A DNA stretch of 64,000 nucleotides from Osmia lignaria lignaria (GCF_051020975.1 NC_135042.1:5417888-5481887); one strand, 5' to 3'. Positions 14,040 through 28,250 are shown, counted from the stretch's first letter. A program made the numbers and translations. The notes: generated by a model from the sequence alone, not told the origin.

Positions 14040-14064
14040 GTTAATTATTAAATGCATCGTCGTG
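14040..14064 (+). repeat. Direct repeat 1, copy b
   Basis: Second copy of the 25-base word at 13,529, offset by 511 bp. The sequence between the copies is not duplicated. Confidence 0.8.
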
Positions 14065-15368
14065 TCTGTCGGTCTCTGCAGTGCATATCATCCCATTTAA
14101 TCTGTGTGGCACGAACAAAATCTGTCGGGTCAGAGACACGATGAAAATGTTACAAGGTTAGAGTCGATTGAAAGCTTTTAAGAGAGCTTAAGAGGAGACT
14201 TTCGTGATTAGCTATTAACGGGCATTACTTTGTCCACCGGCAACAATACTCGATGGAAACATATTCCGAATTATCTTGGAAAACATTGATCGATTGTTAA
14301 TTGAGTGTCAATGTAATTGGATGTAAACACAGGTGGTAATTATTCTCAGGGGGTTTGCAAATAGAATGAGGGAATCGCGATTTGACCGGTAACTAAAATG
14401 AATTGCGATCATTTTGCATCGTCCAAATGGAATACTTATTTATTTAAAAATAAATATATCCTACCATCTAGAAATTAAACAACACTATCATCAACGTAAC
14501 GAAGATGAATTAATTTATAATTATACCTTATCCCTATCAATCTTCATTTTTTTCTAAAATTATCTTCTTTTCAAAATACAGTGGACGTAGTTTCTCAGGA
14601 GTAATTTTTAATTATTTTCCTTGATTGCTATAAAAACAGCGGCGTTTTGAAAAACTCTGGTATTCGCATGCAAATCGGCGAGGAATTAAAAGAGAAGTGA
14701 AAAAAAAAAAAAGAAAGAGAGAAAAGAAAAGAAGAAATGGAGCCGCGAGCGAGCAAACAAGTCCTTTGGAAGCATACTGCACACAATGCGCCCGAGCGAG
14801 AAGCCAACAACACTTCGACGATTCCTCACGGCTCCACCTTTGCTCATATATAACGCGTTTTCGTTGAAACGACGTCGACAATGGCACGTGAAACGGACGT
14901 CAGAAACAGGTCATCGTGGTGCATGTACCTGGTACGTTTGGCCAACCAATCAACTTGCCTCGCGACGTTGCTTTGCAACGGATTGCCAAGAACGTTATTC
15001 ACTTGCCACGGTGAATTGCCAAAATGTGTTGTTGATTAGCGAGACTGTGGGCGATTAAAACTAATCCTGAAGAAGAACCAAACCGAGGAACGAGAAGACG
15101 AAAACCGCGTATCGCAATCGTACGACCTAATTTTAATATAGAAAATTTGAAAAATAAAGTAATTTATTGCAACTTAAATTTCTGTGATTAACCCTTTCGT
15201 ACGTAATTTCAACGGTGTGCCAACTTTCAACCCGGTGCTCTTAAAGAATACGAGAAGGGGGATGAATATCGGGAAGAGTTAGGGGAATTTACGAGACGTA
15301 AGAAATCAAAGTGAATGGTGGACGATAAGAGTCGAAGGGGGTGCAAAAGGGCTTTTCGCCGTCGGCTT

Positions 15369-15390
15369 CAAGACACTCGGTCAACAAGCG
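15369..15390 (+). repeat. Direct repeat 2, copy a
   Basis: Twenty-two bases beginning CAAGACACTCGGTC and ending AACAAGCG recur exactly at 15,884-15,905. Similarity extends left (CTTTTCGCC here, CTCTTCGCC there) and right (GCGAACCT here, ACAGAACCT there). Confidence 0.8.
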
Positions 15391-15883
15391 GCGCGAACCT
15401 AAGTCCCTTCTCCTTTTGACGCTCGCCAAGACGATACTTTAAGCTGCTACCAGTCGCACCCCTTCTTACCTGATTCAAGATACCGTCAAGATTTTATCCT
15501 CTTATTGTGAACGATTCGGTGTTCGCCGATCGATAAATTCTCAAACTTCCTTTATGATAATTAGAAATATAATTTATGACCGTCCATTGTCGGAAAGAAG
15601 GGAAACAATTTTTCTCGAGCACCGTGCACGATCGCAAGAATAATGCATACTAAAGGGCGGATATCAAGTTACGTTAACGCAATAAGAACCCCTCGGTTCT
15701 CTTATCCGTTGAAGAAGCACGAAATTAAGACGGTGGATGGCGGGAAGATAAGTGGAGAAATAGAAAGCAGAAGAAGGCCGAAGGAAAGTCGTAAGAAAGG
15801 AGGACAACACAGGTGGGTGACGGGGGGGAAAGAGCAGAAGTAGTACTCACCCCCTGAGGCCGGAAACCCTCTTCGCCAGCCTG

Positions 15884-15905
15884 CAAGACACTCGGTCAAC
15901 AAGCG
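15884..15905 (+). repeat. Direct repeat 2, copy b
   Basis: Second copy of the 22-base word at 15,369, offset by 515 bp, nearly the same spacing as the pair at 13,529/14,040. Confidence 0.8.
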
Positions 15906-16260
15906 ACAGAACCTCGCTGTCCCGCTCGTTTTCTTCTGGTACGCGCCACGACAAAAGGTCGTTACCACCTTCTTCGATTTTCTATCTTCTTCGACCAAGT
16001 AACCAAAAGTATAATTACCTTTTATAGAGGGAAGATTTTTCACCGAAGAATCCCTGAATAAATTCAGTGGAAAACGATTTGTCGAATAGGCTGATGTATG
16101 AAACTACTCGCGGAGCGATGACTACGCGAGCCAAAGCAGCCGGGATCAGGAGGAACGAGGACTCGAATCGAGCACTAGCAAGCTGACGACCGTCAGCCAA
16201 ACTCCTCGACGAGAAAGGAAGATGAAGAAGAAAGAGGGGCTAAGTTTAGAATACACGGGA

Positions 16261-19200
16261 CCGAACGAAACGGAAGGCGAATACGATGCACCCTGTCGTT
16301 GTTACATCTTCGAAAGAGGCAGAGAGAAATTGTTAATAAAAAAGAATGAATTTTAGCTAAATAAAATTTTTAAAAAAATATAATGATTAACTGGAAGAAG
16401 CTGGAGAAAATGTGCCAGCATCGATCGAGCCACTTAATTGTCAGCCGTTATCGATGAAACTATCTACGGAAAAGAAATAGGCACTCGTTTTATCCTGATT
16501 GATCTTTGGACTGGGACCAGATAACGAGAACGTTGACAAAAAAAACCGTGCAGATCAGTTGGAAAAGTACACGAGAACGTGATACTATACCTATGTCGAT
16601 GCGAAACTTTCGTTCGAACTTCTTGGATACGGTACATTAAAGAAATGGGAAATTAAAGGATACGTTCGTGATAATAACGATAAATGATCGTGTCGGTTGA
16701 ACGGCAAGTACCATTAGTCAAAGTGCTTCTACGAAAAGTTTTCTTAAGAGTAATGGACGAAAATCTGTCCGAAATGTAACAGGGTATTGTTCGTAGAACT
16801 GTGCCTCGCGATTTTCGCCACGATATTTTAATTATCGTCAATTTAGAAATTTGGAAATATAGAAAGCATCGATCCTGTCGCAGAGGATCGAGTATAGAAA
16901 TTATTCGAGGGGTCTAAAACGGCCTTGCCAACAGCCTGTTACCCCGATAACTCACGAAATCTTAAATTAATTCTCGTGCCAGCGAACGGTCTCTCGTAAT
17001 GAGCGTAGACGGCTTTACGAGGTTTGTTTCCCTCGATGGATAGGTCGGGCGAAATAACCGAAAACGAGGAAGAGGCAGAGAGGAAATGACAACAGGGCTG
17101 GGCAGATGAGACAGAGGAAAGTGGCGTGAAAATAAACTCGTAGGAAGTTTATTGCATACGAACGATTTTCAAGAAGACGAGAGGCAGATGGACGAACAGG
17201 TTACTCTACAACCGGAAAGAAACACCTGAGAGGATCCTTCTCTCTGACAGTAACATGTAATAAAAGGAATTCAACGAGTTATCACGATTTATTTTCCTTC
17301 TTGTAAAAACTTCTCTTCTATAGAAGATATTTAAGTTGTTGCAACTCTTTGTCGATTGTCAAAGTTTAATAGCGAATCTGTAACTTTTTCAAAATGACAG
17401 AACGTTTACAATTTTACAAAATTTTTCCCGAACACGGTCGTAAAATAAAAATCACATTTGTAAAAAATTTTTAATAGTATATTTTGACGGAACACTCTCT
17501 AAGTTCACGGAGCACCGGTTAAGAACCACTGTCTCAGATAGTTGGGGTGTTTCTCCGCTTTGAAATTCCAAAATTCGCGTTAAAGCCGACAAGTAAGCGA
17601 ATCTGCTGGCTTAAATCGATTAACCGCCCTGTTGTACGACAAACGTATTTGTCGCGATTACTACAACAGGCTTTCGCCTGCATTTTAGATAGCAGCCATT
17701 AAGAAAATTATGCCGTTTGTACACGAGACTCTCGGTTCTCCGTCTACGGTACCGGGAATAATAGGGTTCAATTTCCATGGTTGAATTTCACCCTTTGCGT
17801 TATTAATAAAATTTAGAATTATCTGTGCTTTGACGCAAGGTGACGGAGAAAAATGGGGACGTGGGAAATTGTTGGAAATAAAATAATGATCTTGAAATGG
17901 TAGCATACGCGAGGATAGCCGAAGATATAGTAGAGTAATAAATTATTAAGGATAAAGAGGAGAAGTGTATAGTTTTTCGCTAGCAGAGTAAGTGGTCCTG
18001 CAATTTCCTCCTTCCTCCTGTGTCATACTTAACGTTGTATTTAATAAATGGTGTACGTGATACACTTTTCAAAGGTACAAACTGAATTTGACTTTCTTTC
18101 GTGCACCTCGTTGTGATTTTCAATAAAGAAATAATATGAAATATTGGCAATCGATTCGCTGTAATTCAGAAGGAATAAGATTTAATATTCAACTCTGTCT
18201 CGTATCAGCTGAAAGTATAATTTCTGTACACGTGTATTTCGCGCAATCATTTCACCGGAATATCTATTTCCTCGCATTTCCAACGCGTGTCCATGTCAAC
18301 GTCGATGGCACTTTTAATTAAGAGAATTTCTGATAATGGCGTCCCGCTCAATATTTTTAATTGTACCTCGCGCTACATTTTTAATTAAGTTCATACGCGC
18401 ACGCTGCATTAGTACGTTCATTAAGGGACTGTAATATATATTGGGGGATAAATTGCGCGAACCATTTTTGAACCGGATCATTTTGTAATATTTCGTTATC
18501 CGACTCTGAATATATTCATCTTTAATAACAAGAATATGTAAAAACTATCCGTTATCAACGAATCAAGAATCTCCAGAATAAATGAAGGAATGTTATTTCG
18601 AGAGAAGCGAAAAGCTGTTGAAACGTTATCTGAGTAAATCAAGCATATCCAGCTGATAAGATGTGTGTCAACCCGACGAAATTCTCTGTCTCTTATATTT
18701 TTGAAAGAATTATACATCCAAAGTAGGCCAGAAATAGAGTGAAAAGGAGGTAAAGTAGCTTCACATGGCAGGAGAATCTGGGACAAGTGGGTTGCAAATA
18801 AAATAAACACCAATGGTGCTCTACATCGATGAAACGATGCTGAATATTACGGTGGCTGCAATTTATACTGTGGTTTTCATCCTATTGAATCAAACGTACT
18901 TGCTTTCCTAACACCATTACGTAATTGAGGAAAATGAATTTCAACCGAACGGATGTTTCTGCTTTGATCAAACGTTACTCGTTTAGATTAATACCGTTTC
19001 AAACTACAATTATTAAAATTGGAAATTAGAGCCGATTGATTCTAAATAATTTCGTTTCATCGATGACTTAAAATCGTTCGCAGTGAAAGAAGAAAAATGT
19101 ATGTAAAAGTTTAAGAGACCCATAAACACGGTAACATCGCGATCACCCTAAAAAGAGCCTTTGAACCCGTGAAAAACGTATAAAGGCTGGGAGAATATTG

Positions 19201-20526
19201 CAGCCATCCGCTACGATATTGTGCCGTGATATTCAATTTCAATCTTCCGTCAGGCCACGATACTTCGTTAAGGGTACTCTTAGTTCCGGATGTGTTCGTC
19301 GCGAGAAGGAAAGAAGAAGGAAACGGCTTTTCGGGGCCTCAGCTCCTCTTCTTCGCGCGGCTCACCGAATTGAATTTCATCCAGGTTACCTGTGTCGCGA
19401 CCTCTCTCGTGGAAACACCGGTCCAACGACGAAACTCGTCGGGTAACGCGATTTTCAGGTAAATTTCACTCGTCAACATTGCCATTAGGGCTACACGCCA
19501 TGGCTCTTAGCCGGAGTACTGCGGATTTAGTCCAAACATCGGGGTTCTGCAACACGGCCACGCTATAAGCCACTTCTCCGCCGTTAACCGTTCTCTGTGT
19601 GCGATCGCAAAAAGCCGTTCGAACGTTGCTGTTGGCCGGAATCGTTGATTCCATTGCCCGGCTGAATTCGTGCCACGACACCCAGGGAAAAACGTGAAAG
19701 AATCATTTGTCGCGGTTTTACCGAACGATGCTCGAGTTTCGTTTAGTCAACAAGAATTGGATTACCTATTTCGATCCATCATTCCATTTTACATTATTAT
19801 CATTTCGAATTTGAATAAAAATTCATAAGAGTTACATGATTTTCTCTCTGATTAATTTAACGTTAAACAATTTTTTCATTTCCCAATTCCTCCCTCGAAT
19901 TGTCATCGGTTTAGTCGTAAACAATGACACGTTGCTACGCGTTACTCTGTTCCGGTCTGCACTGTCGGAAGTTATCTCTCTCACTTTTCCACCCCACCCT
20001 TCCTTCGTCCTGCACCCCATCCTGTGTGCCTTGCTCTCTGCCGCCACCGTTGGTACTCTATTCAATTACACCGGAGACCAAAGCCGGCACACGGGTTGCA
20101 ACTGCAACACGACGTGCACACAGGTTGCAACTGCACCAACAGCATTCACGATGCGTACAGAGTTCTGGGACGCGTCTTCGACGCGTGCATTCATCCCCGT
20201 GAACAAGGCAAACTGTGCAGACACGCGACGTTGGATCGTCGAGATACGAGAGTAAAGTTTTTGTTCGCCCCCGATGCGACGACGGCTGACGGAAAGTTTT
20301 GCAATTAACGCTTCGTAATCGTCGAACGATGTTTACGATATGAATGACTTCCGTCAGGAAAAATAAAGGGATATGTATGCAGAGTACAGACATTTTTATG
20401 ATGCGCCGAATCGATGAAACGGGGACTTGATAATTTTTCATTCCGTCTTGGTACTTAGGCTTGGAGCTTTGGTACTCGAGATTTTGAATCTTTGTTACGT
20501 CAAATTGACGAATGTTCTAATACTCC
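16261..20526. other. Gene-free AT-rich DNA
   Basis: No supported gene or RNA. Open frames at 19,198-19,680 and 19,836-20,308 overlap in several frames on both strands without a consistent codon pattern. A short CpG-richer stretch at about 19,990-20,230 contains a GGTTGCAACTGCA word twice (near 20,093 and 20,121). Confidence 0.45.
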
Positions 20527-20901
20527 AAAATTTAAATATTCTAATAGATAATTGAAAATCAATCAACAAGAAATTGAAATTCGAATTCCAGAAGAAATAA
20601 AGAAAATGCAAAATATTCCAATACTCGAAAATCAATTATCAAGAAATTGAAATTCGAATTCCAGGAGAAATAAAGAAAATGCAAAATATTCCAATTCGAA
20701 AATCAATCAACAATGAAATTGAAATTCGTATTCCGAAAAAAATAAAGAAAATGCAAAATATTCCAATACTCGAAAATCAATTAACAAGAAATTGAAATTC
20801 GAATTCCAGGAGAAATAAAGAAAATGCAAAATATTCCAATTCGAAAATCAATCAACAATGAAATTGAAATTCGAATTCCGAAAGAAATAAAGAAAATGCA
20901 A
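20527..20901 (+). repeat. Minisatellite, five units of 72-73 bp
   Basis: The word GAAAATGCAA begins at 20,602, 20,675, 20,747, 20,820 and 20,892, giving intervals of 73, 72, 73 and 72 bp. Two unit types alternate. One has AATATTCCAATACTCG and the other lacks the ATAC (AATATTCCAATTCG) and carries CAACAATGAAATTG. The array is therefore a higher-order repeat with a period of about 145 bp. The first unit is the most diverged. Each unit contains the palindromic core GAAATTCGAATTCC. Confidence 0.9.
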
Positions 20902-22691
20902 CATCGGCCACCGAGTTGTATAGAGAATCTGTGTCAACACAGCGTGCAAAATTAAGCTTTATTAGTCAATTCAACGGTACTATTTCGTTCAGTGGGACTC
21001 TCTCATTAATTATACCGGTCCTATTGTCGGCCAGCCCGGTCTATTTTCAAGCAAATGAGAATGCATAGAACAGTCGGTGCGTTTAAATGAATTTATTCGT
21101 TAGCCGAATGCGCGGGACACCGAATCAATTGACTCTCAGATAACGTCCCGGGACTAGTTTAAAACTTAATCGGAATTTAAATACGAGTTTGTCTATCGTC
21201 AGATAAATTGGACTTCTCGTGATAATTGAATCGAGAAACCGAGAACAACGAGGGATGCCGTTTTCTCCTCTAAGGAAAATCATTCCACGATAAACGGCTC
21301 TGAAAAAAAAAAAAAAAGAAAAAGGGAAAGGGATTCACGCAATCTTTTAAGATTCTCTCGGAGTGCCGATAATATCCTAATAGACTTGTCGGGGATAAAA
21401 AGCAAACGTTTCCAGAGTCCGGGCACCAGACGTGAAATAATCCCGGGAAAAACAACAGGGAAACTCTCTCCGTTCCTCAACTTATTCTTCCCGAATGCGA
21501 AATTAAGAGGACGCGGTGAAGTTTGCACAGCGAATGTTTAGAGAGGGATCTACTTTTCAGACGGTGAAACAACAAAGAGCTCGATATCGATTTTAAAGAG
21601 GATAAATAAAAAAGAAAAAAAGAAAAACGAAGGAACAAGGAGACGAGGAAAAGGAACATAATGGTCCATTCTTTGGGAAGCGTCGTTGGAAGGAAGGGAA
21701 ACATCGTGACGAGCCGGTGAACGTCTTGAAAGTCCCGTGGCAGAGATCCTTTTAGGGAATTACGAAGTTATCGGTAAAGTTCCCGAAAGGGGGACACGCC
21801 TCGCGGCATTACATTTAATAACGTCCAATAAATGTTCCTACCTCGTCTTCTATTTTTTCCATTCTTTTTTTCTCCTTTCCACCGTTAACCGTTCTTGTTG
21901 CTCAATTCTAGAATCGCGAGCTTTAAACGTTCTTACCCGTGTCACGTTAAGACGATCGATTAGGATGGCTACGATATCATTTACCTCGACAAATCCTCTG
22001 TCACGGAACGAGAATTAATATCGTCGAGCAACGAGCTTCGTTGAAACACCGAAGCATCGAGTTCGGTTAGTCGAATGATTGGGACAAATTTAAATATTGA
22101 TAAACAAAAGAAATAATTTCTTCCCTTTGAAATATAATTCCGGTGATTTCGAAAGGAAAATATGCAAGGCTTAGAATTTAATTGGCAAGCTAATAGCAGT
22201 ATGCAGAGTTAATAGCAGCCACATTCTTCTGAGAGGCAGCCTTCTAAGATCTTTGAAGCTAAGAAGCACGGAAAATTCGTCGAGCTAAAGAGATTCGTAC
22301 GTTTTAGCCGTGTTAACGAACCAAGGAATGCACCCTCGACGAAAAAGTTCGAGGACGGGGGTAGTCGCTCGGAACGGAATGGAACGAATAGGCCAGGGTG
22401 GGACACCATTGGTGTCCGCTAGTATTTATAGTATGGATTGTGTCTGCTTGGCAACTGGCCATCACGGTCTAACATCTCTCGAGTATCTTATGGGAAACGT
22501 CTTCTCGAATAGCGAATGCTACAAGCAACTATCGATTCTCATTCTCGATTTTCGTTGTCATTTAACAAGAAGATAAAAAGAAAGAATATAAAAATTTGCC
22601 GACACCATAACCTAGGCCCTAGGAGATATGAAGTCAAAACTACCGTGCGTCGCCGACCTTCCGGACTGAAAAATTTCCAAATCTCCGTTTC

Positions 22692-22759
22692 ATCAATTTG
22701 GCAAATTACTTAATTTATAAAAATAGCAAAGTGAGTCCATAAAAATTTGCCAAATTGAT
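22692..22759. repeat. Inverted repeat, 16-bp perfect arms
   Basis: ATCAATTTGGCAAATT (22,692-22,707) is the exact reverse complement of AATTTGCCAAATTGAT (22,744-22,759), with a 36-base spacer. It could form a hairpin or be the paired half-sites of a dimeric factor. No known RNA family is recognised. Confidence 0.7.
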
Positions 22760-25700
22760 AATTTAAAGATCGAAAGTCTATCTTAATACCGATACACTTT
22801 GTACAGAAAATCCATCAAATCCACACCAGGGAGATACCATCTTCCGGAATTTTGTCCCTGGTTTCCGGTGAAGCCGGATTTAAGACATGACGCATGGGCC
22901 AGATATTACTTTCCAGAGTTCCAGCCGGAACATATACGGACAATATTACTTCGACGAATCTTGCCGATTTTTTCTCGATACAGATATAAGAAACATCTCG
23001 ATCGTATTCGTTACTTATTTCCACCATTAAGCGAATGAAACGAGAGTTAAAAGTTACCAACCGATAACTTCCTGCAAAGTAATTAAAAGATTGCGTGATT
23101 CGTTGACGATCTTCCTCTACGAAGAAAATAGAAATTATTGAAGTGATTTACTGCTTCTACCGCTGTTTCTTTACTGTTTGAACTACTTGGAACTGGAGAT
23201 ACCAGTTATGTAACGCGATATAGATGGAAGAATCAATTCATTCGGATAACAGCGTAATTACTCGACCGTGATAGGACTCGGTTTTGATCAATCTATTCCT
23301 ATTCATCACTCGACTAAGTTCCAGAGCTCATTTACCTGTTCTATTACAGTTTGTTACGTTCCTCTATTCTTTCTCTAGAATGGAAAAAATAGATGAGGTA
23401 CACTTCGGGTTCCACGAAAAAAAATTACTCTTTATTTTCGACTTATTTTTGCTTATAAAATCACCCCCTGTTCGATTTTACCATCTAACCTGAGACACTG
23501 CATAATGAAATGAAAATATATAATTTTTGAAATTCTTTTATTCTGCGTTTTGAATTTGCTCCAATTATACCAATTAGAAAATCGACCCTCCCAGGCGTAA
23601 TCTCTTACTAATCTCTTTATCGACATAGAAAGAAACACAGAATTACCTGACTCGGCTTTTATTAGACTGACCTGACACCGAGGATCATTGCCAAACTAGG
23701 ACCGCGCGAACAATGACTTCTATCGAATCAAGAATAGCCTCTAGTTTCCTGTCGCACTCTTTCAGTCAACTCGATCGACCGAAAAGGAAATGAACGCAGC
23801 GTAGACACGCGAAAATGAACAACAGAATGACCGATGTACGTCTTCGTCGAGTCAATGTACTGTTGTAATGAAAATAAAAAAATGAAGACGAGTCGAGAAG
23901 AGGATCCAACGATTCCTGATCGTTTTTTCGAAAAATATTTAACCAACCAGCGAGTGTCCCGGATCTCCTCTCTCTGGATACACGACGATCTTCAAAGCCC
24001 ATACTACCACGAGATTCCCAGACGGTTCCTGAACGCGATGGATCGATGTCAGAGTCTCCGAGAGACGCTTGGAATCTCGTGGACGGCGCTCTCGGCATCG
24101 AAACCGCTCCTCGATTTTCCACGCGAAACACTGGTCGAAAGGAGATAGTTGGTTGCGAGAATTTCAACCAAGCGAACCGATGGAGAACAAATAATAAACC
24201 TCGTTTGCCAATCAAGTGTTGGATTTAAGATTTACCATAAGAATCTCAGGAGGGATGGAAATTTTTCTATTCGTCGGTTTTGCAAAAATTTCAATCACAG
24301 CCAAGTGGTTTTCATAGATGTTGAAAAATATTTCTTCGATGAATATTTTCCCTTGATCGCGAGTTATTCGTACATTCGGTTATGTACATATCAATTGGTA
24401 ATTTCCGCAGTTGGCCCGTGAAAAGTGGCCATTTACCGAGTCACCTGGTATTTTCAAAGGTTCCATCCACTTACCTTCCGCCTCATTTCCTACTCTTTCG
24501 ATGGATTTCTCGCTCCTCCCGGGAACATTGTCGTAGGTCACGTACTTCCGTCGGTTACAATACCTTCAATTTCATCGAAAACTCAATTGACCTTCCCTTA
24601 ACGCCTGATACTATGTTCTCTTTCGAACGGACCTGACATCGTTTTCAACCGAGAGACAGATAATAAAAATCCATTTACTTCTACAACACTTATATTTGAA
24701 GATTAACAAGTTTCCATTTCAATTTTATCGAACAAACGATTAATCGACTAACTAAACGACACTCGTTTAAACGAACCATCTTATTTACGAAAGAGATAAA
24801 GGACACATTCCAACACGTTTGGTGCTTTGTCCAGAGTGGATAGGAGGCATTCCAGCCGCTGAAGCGAAGGCACCGTTACCGTTTTAGCCTCTCTTTTTCT
24901 ATCGATTATCGGTTACCCCATAGAGAATCCCGCGAAGCTTAGCACCGAGAGGGATGCTACGAGCCGGTAGCATCCGCTTGTAGCCGCGTGTCCCTAGGAT
25001 TACTTCCGGCTTTAATGTCCAACGACAAGGGATTTCAAAGGTAATTGAATCGGGACACTGATTCGCCGCACCTTTACATACCAAATTTCACCCGAAGATT
25101 ATGTAGGTAACCGATGTTCCACGAGATATATTAATATATTTAATGATAAGAAAAATTGACAACTTTAAATTTCGACAATTATGGGTAAGATGATTGAAAT
25201 CCCGATGAATTCGAGTGGATGTTTAATGCACGAACTGGTAACATACGTTATCCGGTTAATTCTTTCTGGCTGGCTCGGCGAACAGAACCGGAAGCGATGC
25301 CTCTCTTTTCGTGTCAGATGGCCCGTGCTCGTTGGGTACCTCGATTCGGCGAGGCATCGTCGTTTTGATCCACCATGTGGAAAGATTCGATCGCTATGAA
25401 ACGAGCAACGTTAGCTACGCGAACCGAGCCTCTAATCGGATGGCTGAAGATTGGTCCTCTCTATCCCTCTCTCTATGACAACACCAACGACCAAAGGTAT
25501 CCGCTTGTAAACATAATTAACCAGATTTTCGTCCCGAAAGCCTCTACCCTTCTTTTCCTTTCCCGCTGGGAAACAAAGTGGCCAGCAAATGAAGCGTCCC
25601 TTCTGTTAACCCCTTGCCTTACGATTTAGCGATGGGCGAATAAATTCAATTATCGTTGAGCGATAAAAATTTCGAAGAATTTTAGAGGTTCCGAGAGACC

Positions 25701-28250
25701 TTCGAATTTTTCGAAATTATAAATACACGAATGTATCAGCCATTTGTTGAAATATGAAAGATTCCTAAAAAGATCGATGGTAAAATAAATATTATTTTAA
25801 CGCAGATGAACAATGAAAAGCAAACGAAACGGTGTCACGTAATTTCACTGAAATTATTCGTTGTAAATTTCATTCTCATCTGAACTTTTTATCTGTTTAT
25901 ATATTCATTCAATCGTCTGTTTAACTCGTACAACCAAGTTTGCTTGTATTTTGATTGATTGCGATTAAATCCTTCTGTACGAAGCGATAATAGGTACACG
26001 GATGATACTCGACAGCCGGAATTTTATTAATTAATTTCATCGCGTCATCGCGCGTAATGAACCATTACACGCTCGCGGAGCTTCGTTACGCGTAATTCGG
26101 AATATTGTTCACATTTAAACAGGTAATCGATAGCGCTACGCGTACCACGGATAGATTTTCTCAAACTACCCCTAAGTTAAAAAATCATAAAAATGAAATT
26201 CTAAACCATCCCTAAATCTTGGAAGAATTTTTATCCAGGTTCTAATTTTAAATAATTCGGTGAAATAACATGAAATGACCCACAATGCAAAATAAATTTT
26301 GTGAACAATCAATGTTCCAATGAATGATGAATCTATTGAACGTAGCTCGAAATAAAGTTAACCGAGTAGATAGGAGAGAAAGTGGAGATAGGTCATGTTG
26401 TAAAAACATGACGGTTAGTACACGATGGGAGGCAACATAATTCGCAAGCACCGAGACTTCCAATCGTCTACACATCAAAGGAAGCTTGTACCATGGCATG
26501 GCGGTTCGAGGCCACCTTTCGCACGCACGAATAGTCAGGTGGTAACAGAGCGCAAAGGGTTATTTTTAGTAGAATTTGTCGCTCGAACGATGCCGTAAAG
26601 CGAACGACACCGTGTGTGTACCGGTCTATAGAAATTTTCACGTGTTTCTACCCACGGTTAAACGTCGGTCGCTGTTAATCGTTAAATGTGCCGGTGACGA
26701 ACCATCTATAGGAAATAGGTCCGCTTTAGAATCCACCTTTTGGCCTTTCGCGAAACTGCCTCCGACCCGCGATTCGCTCAACTTCTTTTTTCAAACCGTT
26801 TCACTCATTTTTTTAACAAAGTGATTACTTTATGGTATCTAAATTTTATAGACACGTTGAATACCATGGTGGACACTGATGGTGTCAAATTAAAAATGAA
26901 ATTATAAGTAAATATTAGCATGATAAAAGTTATGGGTAATACATAAAGCAAGCTATTTGAAACAAATTTCATTCTCAATTTGCTGTTAATTATCTCTCTT
27001 TATTTAATACACCCAGTATTATTTCATTGGATTAACTTAATAATCACCAGCTTTATTAACTCTACGTAATTTGAATATATATTCAATTGTTATTGCATTA
27101 TAATGAAGCTAAAAATTCCTCATTCATTTTATTTGTCATATTATTCGCTAATGGTACTGGAAAATGTGAAACGTTCAAGGATCAGTAATTTAATCATTGA
27201 ACTACTCCTAATTGAAATCTCGGTAGATTTAAAAATTCAATCAGTAGCTTAAAGCCTCTTAAACGTGCACTGATAACGTATCTAGTGTAAGAGGATTTCA
27301 CGGAGGGAAGATGTAACCGTGTCTTTGCAACAGATATAATTGGACCGGCTTAATTACCTCGTCTACGGAAACAGCTATCACACGAGCCTGATAACGCATT
27401 CCGTGAGTATTTAGACACCTACAACCCGGAAGATTAACAGCGCCAAAGGGGAACAAGAAAACTGATATATTAAGACCTCAGACTGAACTGATATATTGAT
27501 TAATCTTTTGAAAAGTTCAAAAAGATGGATCTCTTTAAATAAGAGTTCGGAAAGTTCTTTGAAGATTTCTTTTTTTCCTATTACAAATTTTAGTTAGAAA
27601 GTTTTACGAGAAGATTCAATCGGATTTTCTGTGATATTTCAGGAGGAAAATTCGAGTTTGGTGAAAAAAGATATGAAGAAGTTTCTTGGATTAACTGGTC
27701 TATCTACGAGATTCTAGTTTACTGAAAATCAAGTCCAATTAATTATAAAAAAAAAAAATGACAGATTAAATATTTTTTTAAATTAAAAAACCTGGACCAT
27801 TCCTCTGAAGGATCAAAGGAGTCACATGAACTTGCTATCCCAGAAAAATAAGCACGTAGGAAACTTGGAAAAAGCATCAAATACAGTTTCTATTTTCCCA
27901 TTAATTTCCATGAAAATATAGAAGCTTGTGGATCAGCGTTATCCAGAGCCAGGGTTTGCTCGCGATAAAGCGTTTTTACCCGAAGCACCCTTATTTACAG
28001 AGGGGTAAAGCGAGTGACTAAGAGTAGCAATCTCGTCCGGGGTACGTGTCGTCGTCACGGGACAACACGTGCCGTGTAACAAACTTCACTTCCGCCTGTA
28101 TATGTGTATACGTGCGAGAGAGTAGATTTACACGTATGCAGGTGCACACGCAATCCGGTGTGACGCACACCTGATGTAGGTTAGGATGTGGTCAATGAAG
28201 CATCGGATACGATAACGGTGGCGGTCAGGGACGGCCTTAAGTGACGTTCA

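Larger units (their letters stand above)
13001..16260. other. GC-richer non-coding block with spaced direct repeats
   Basis: The region includes a C-rich stretch (about 13,280-13,640) and two pairs of direct repeats, 13,529/14,040 and 15,369/15,884, each spaced by just over 510 bp. Overlapping open frames on both strands at 13,379-13,862 and 15,643-16,043 lack coding bias and linked splice sites. It may be a 5' UTR or regulatory region; nothing identifies the gene. Confidence 0.4.

Noticed and set aside
15188..15350. TTAACCCTTTCG as another TTAA element end
   Set aside because: No matching GGGTTAA end was found within about 200 bp, so a single end is not evidence of an element. The same applies to similar words near 257 and 25,605.
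23766..24215. Minus-strand frame of 149 codons
   Set aside because: No codon bias, no convincing splice partners, and a competing plus-strand frame of similar quality covers the same bases.
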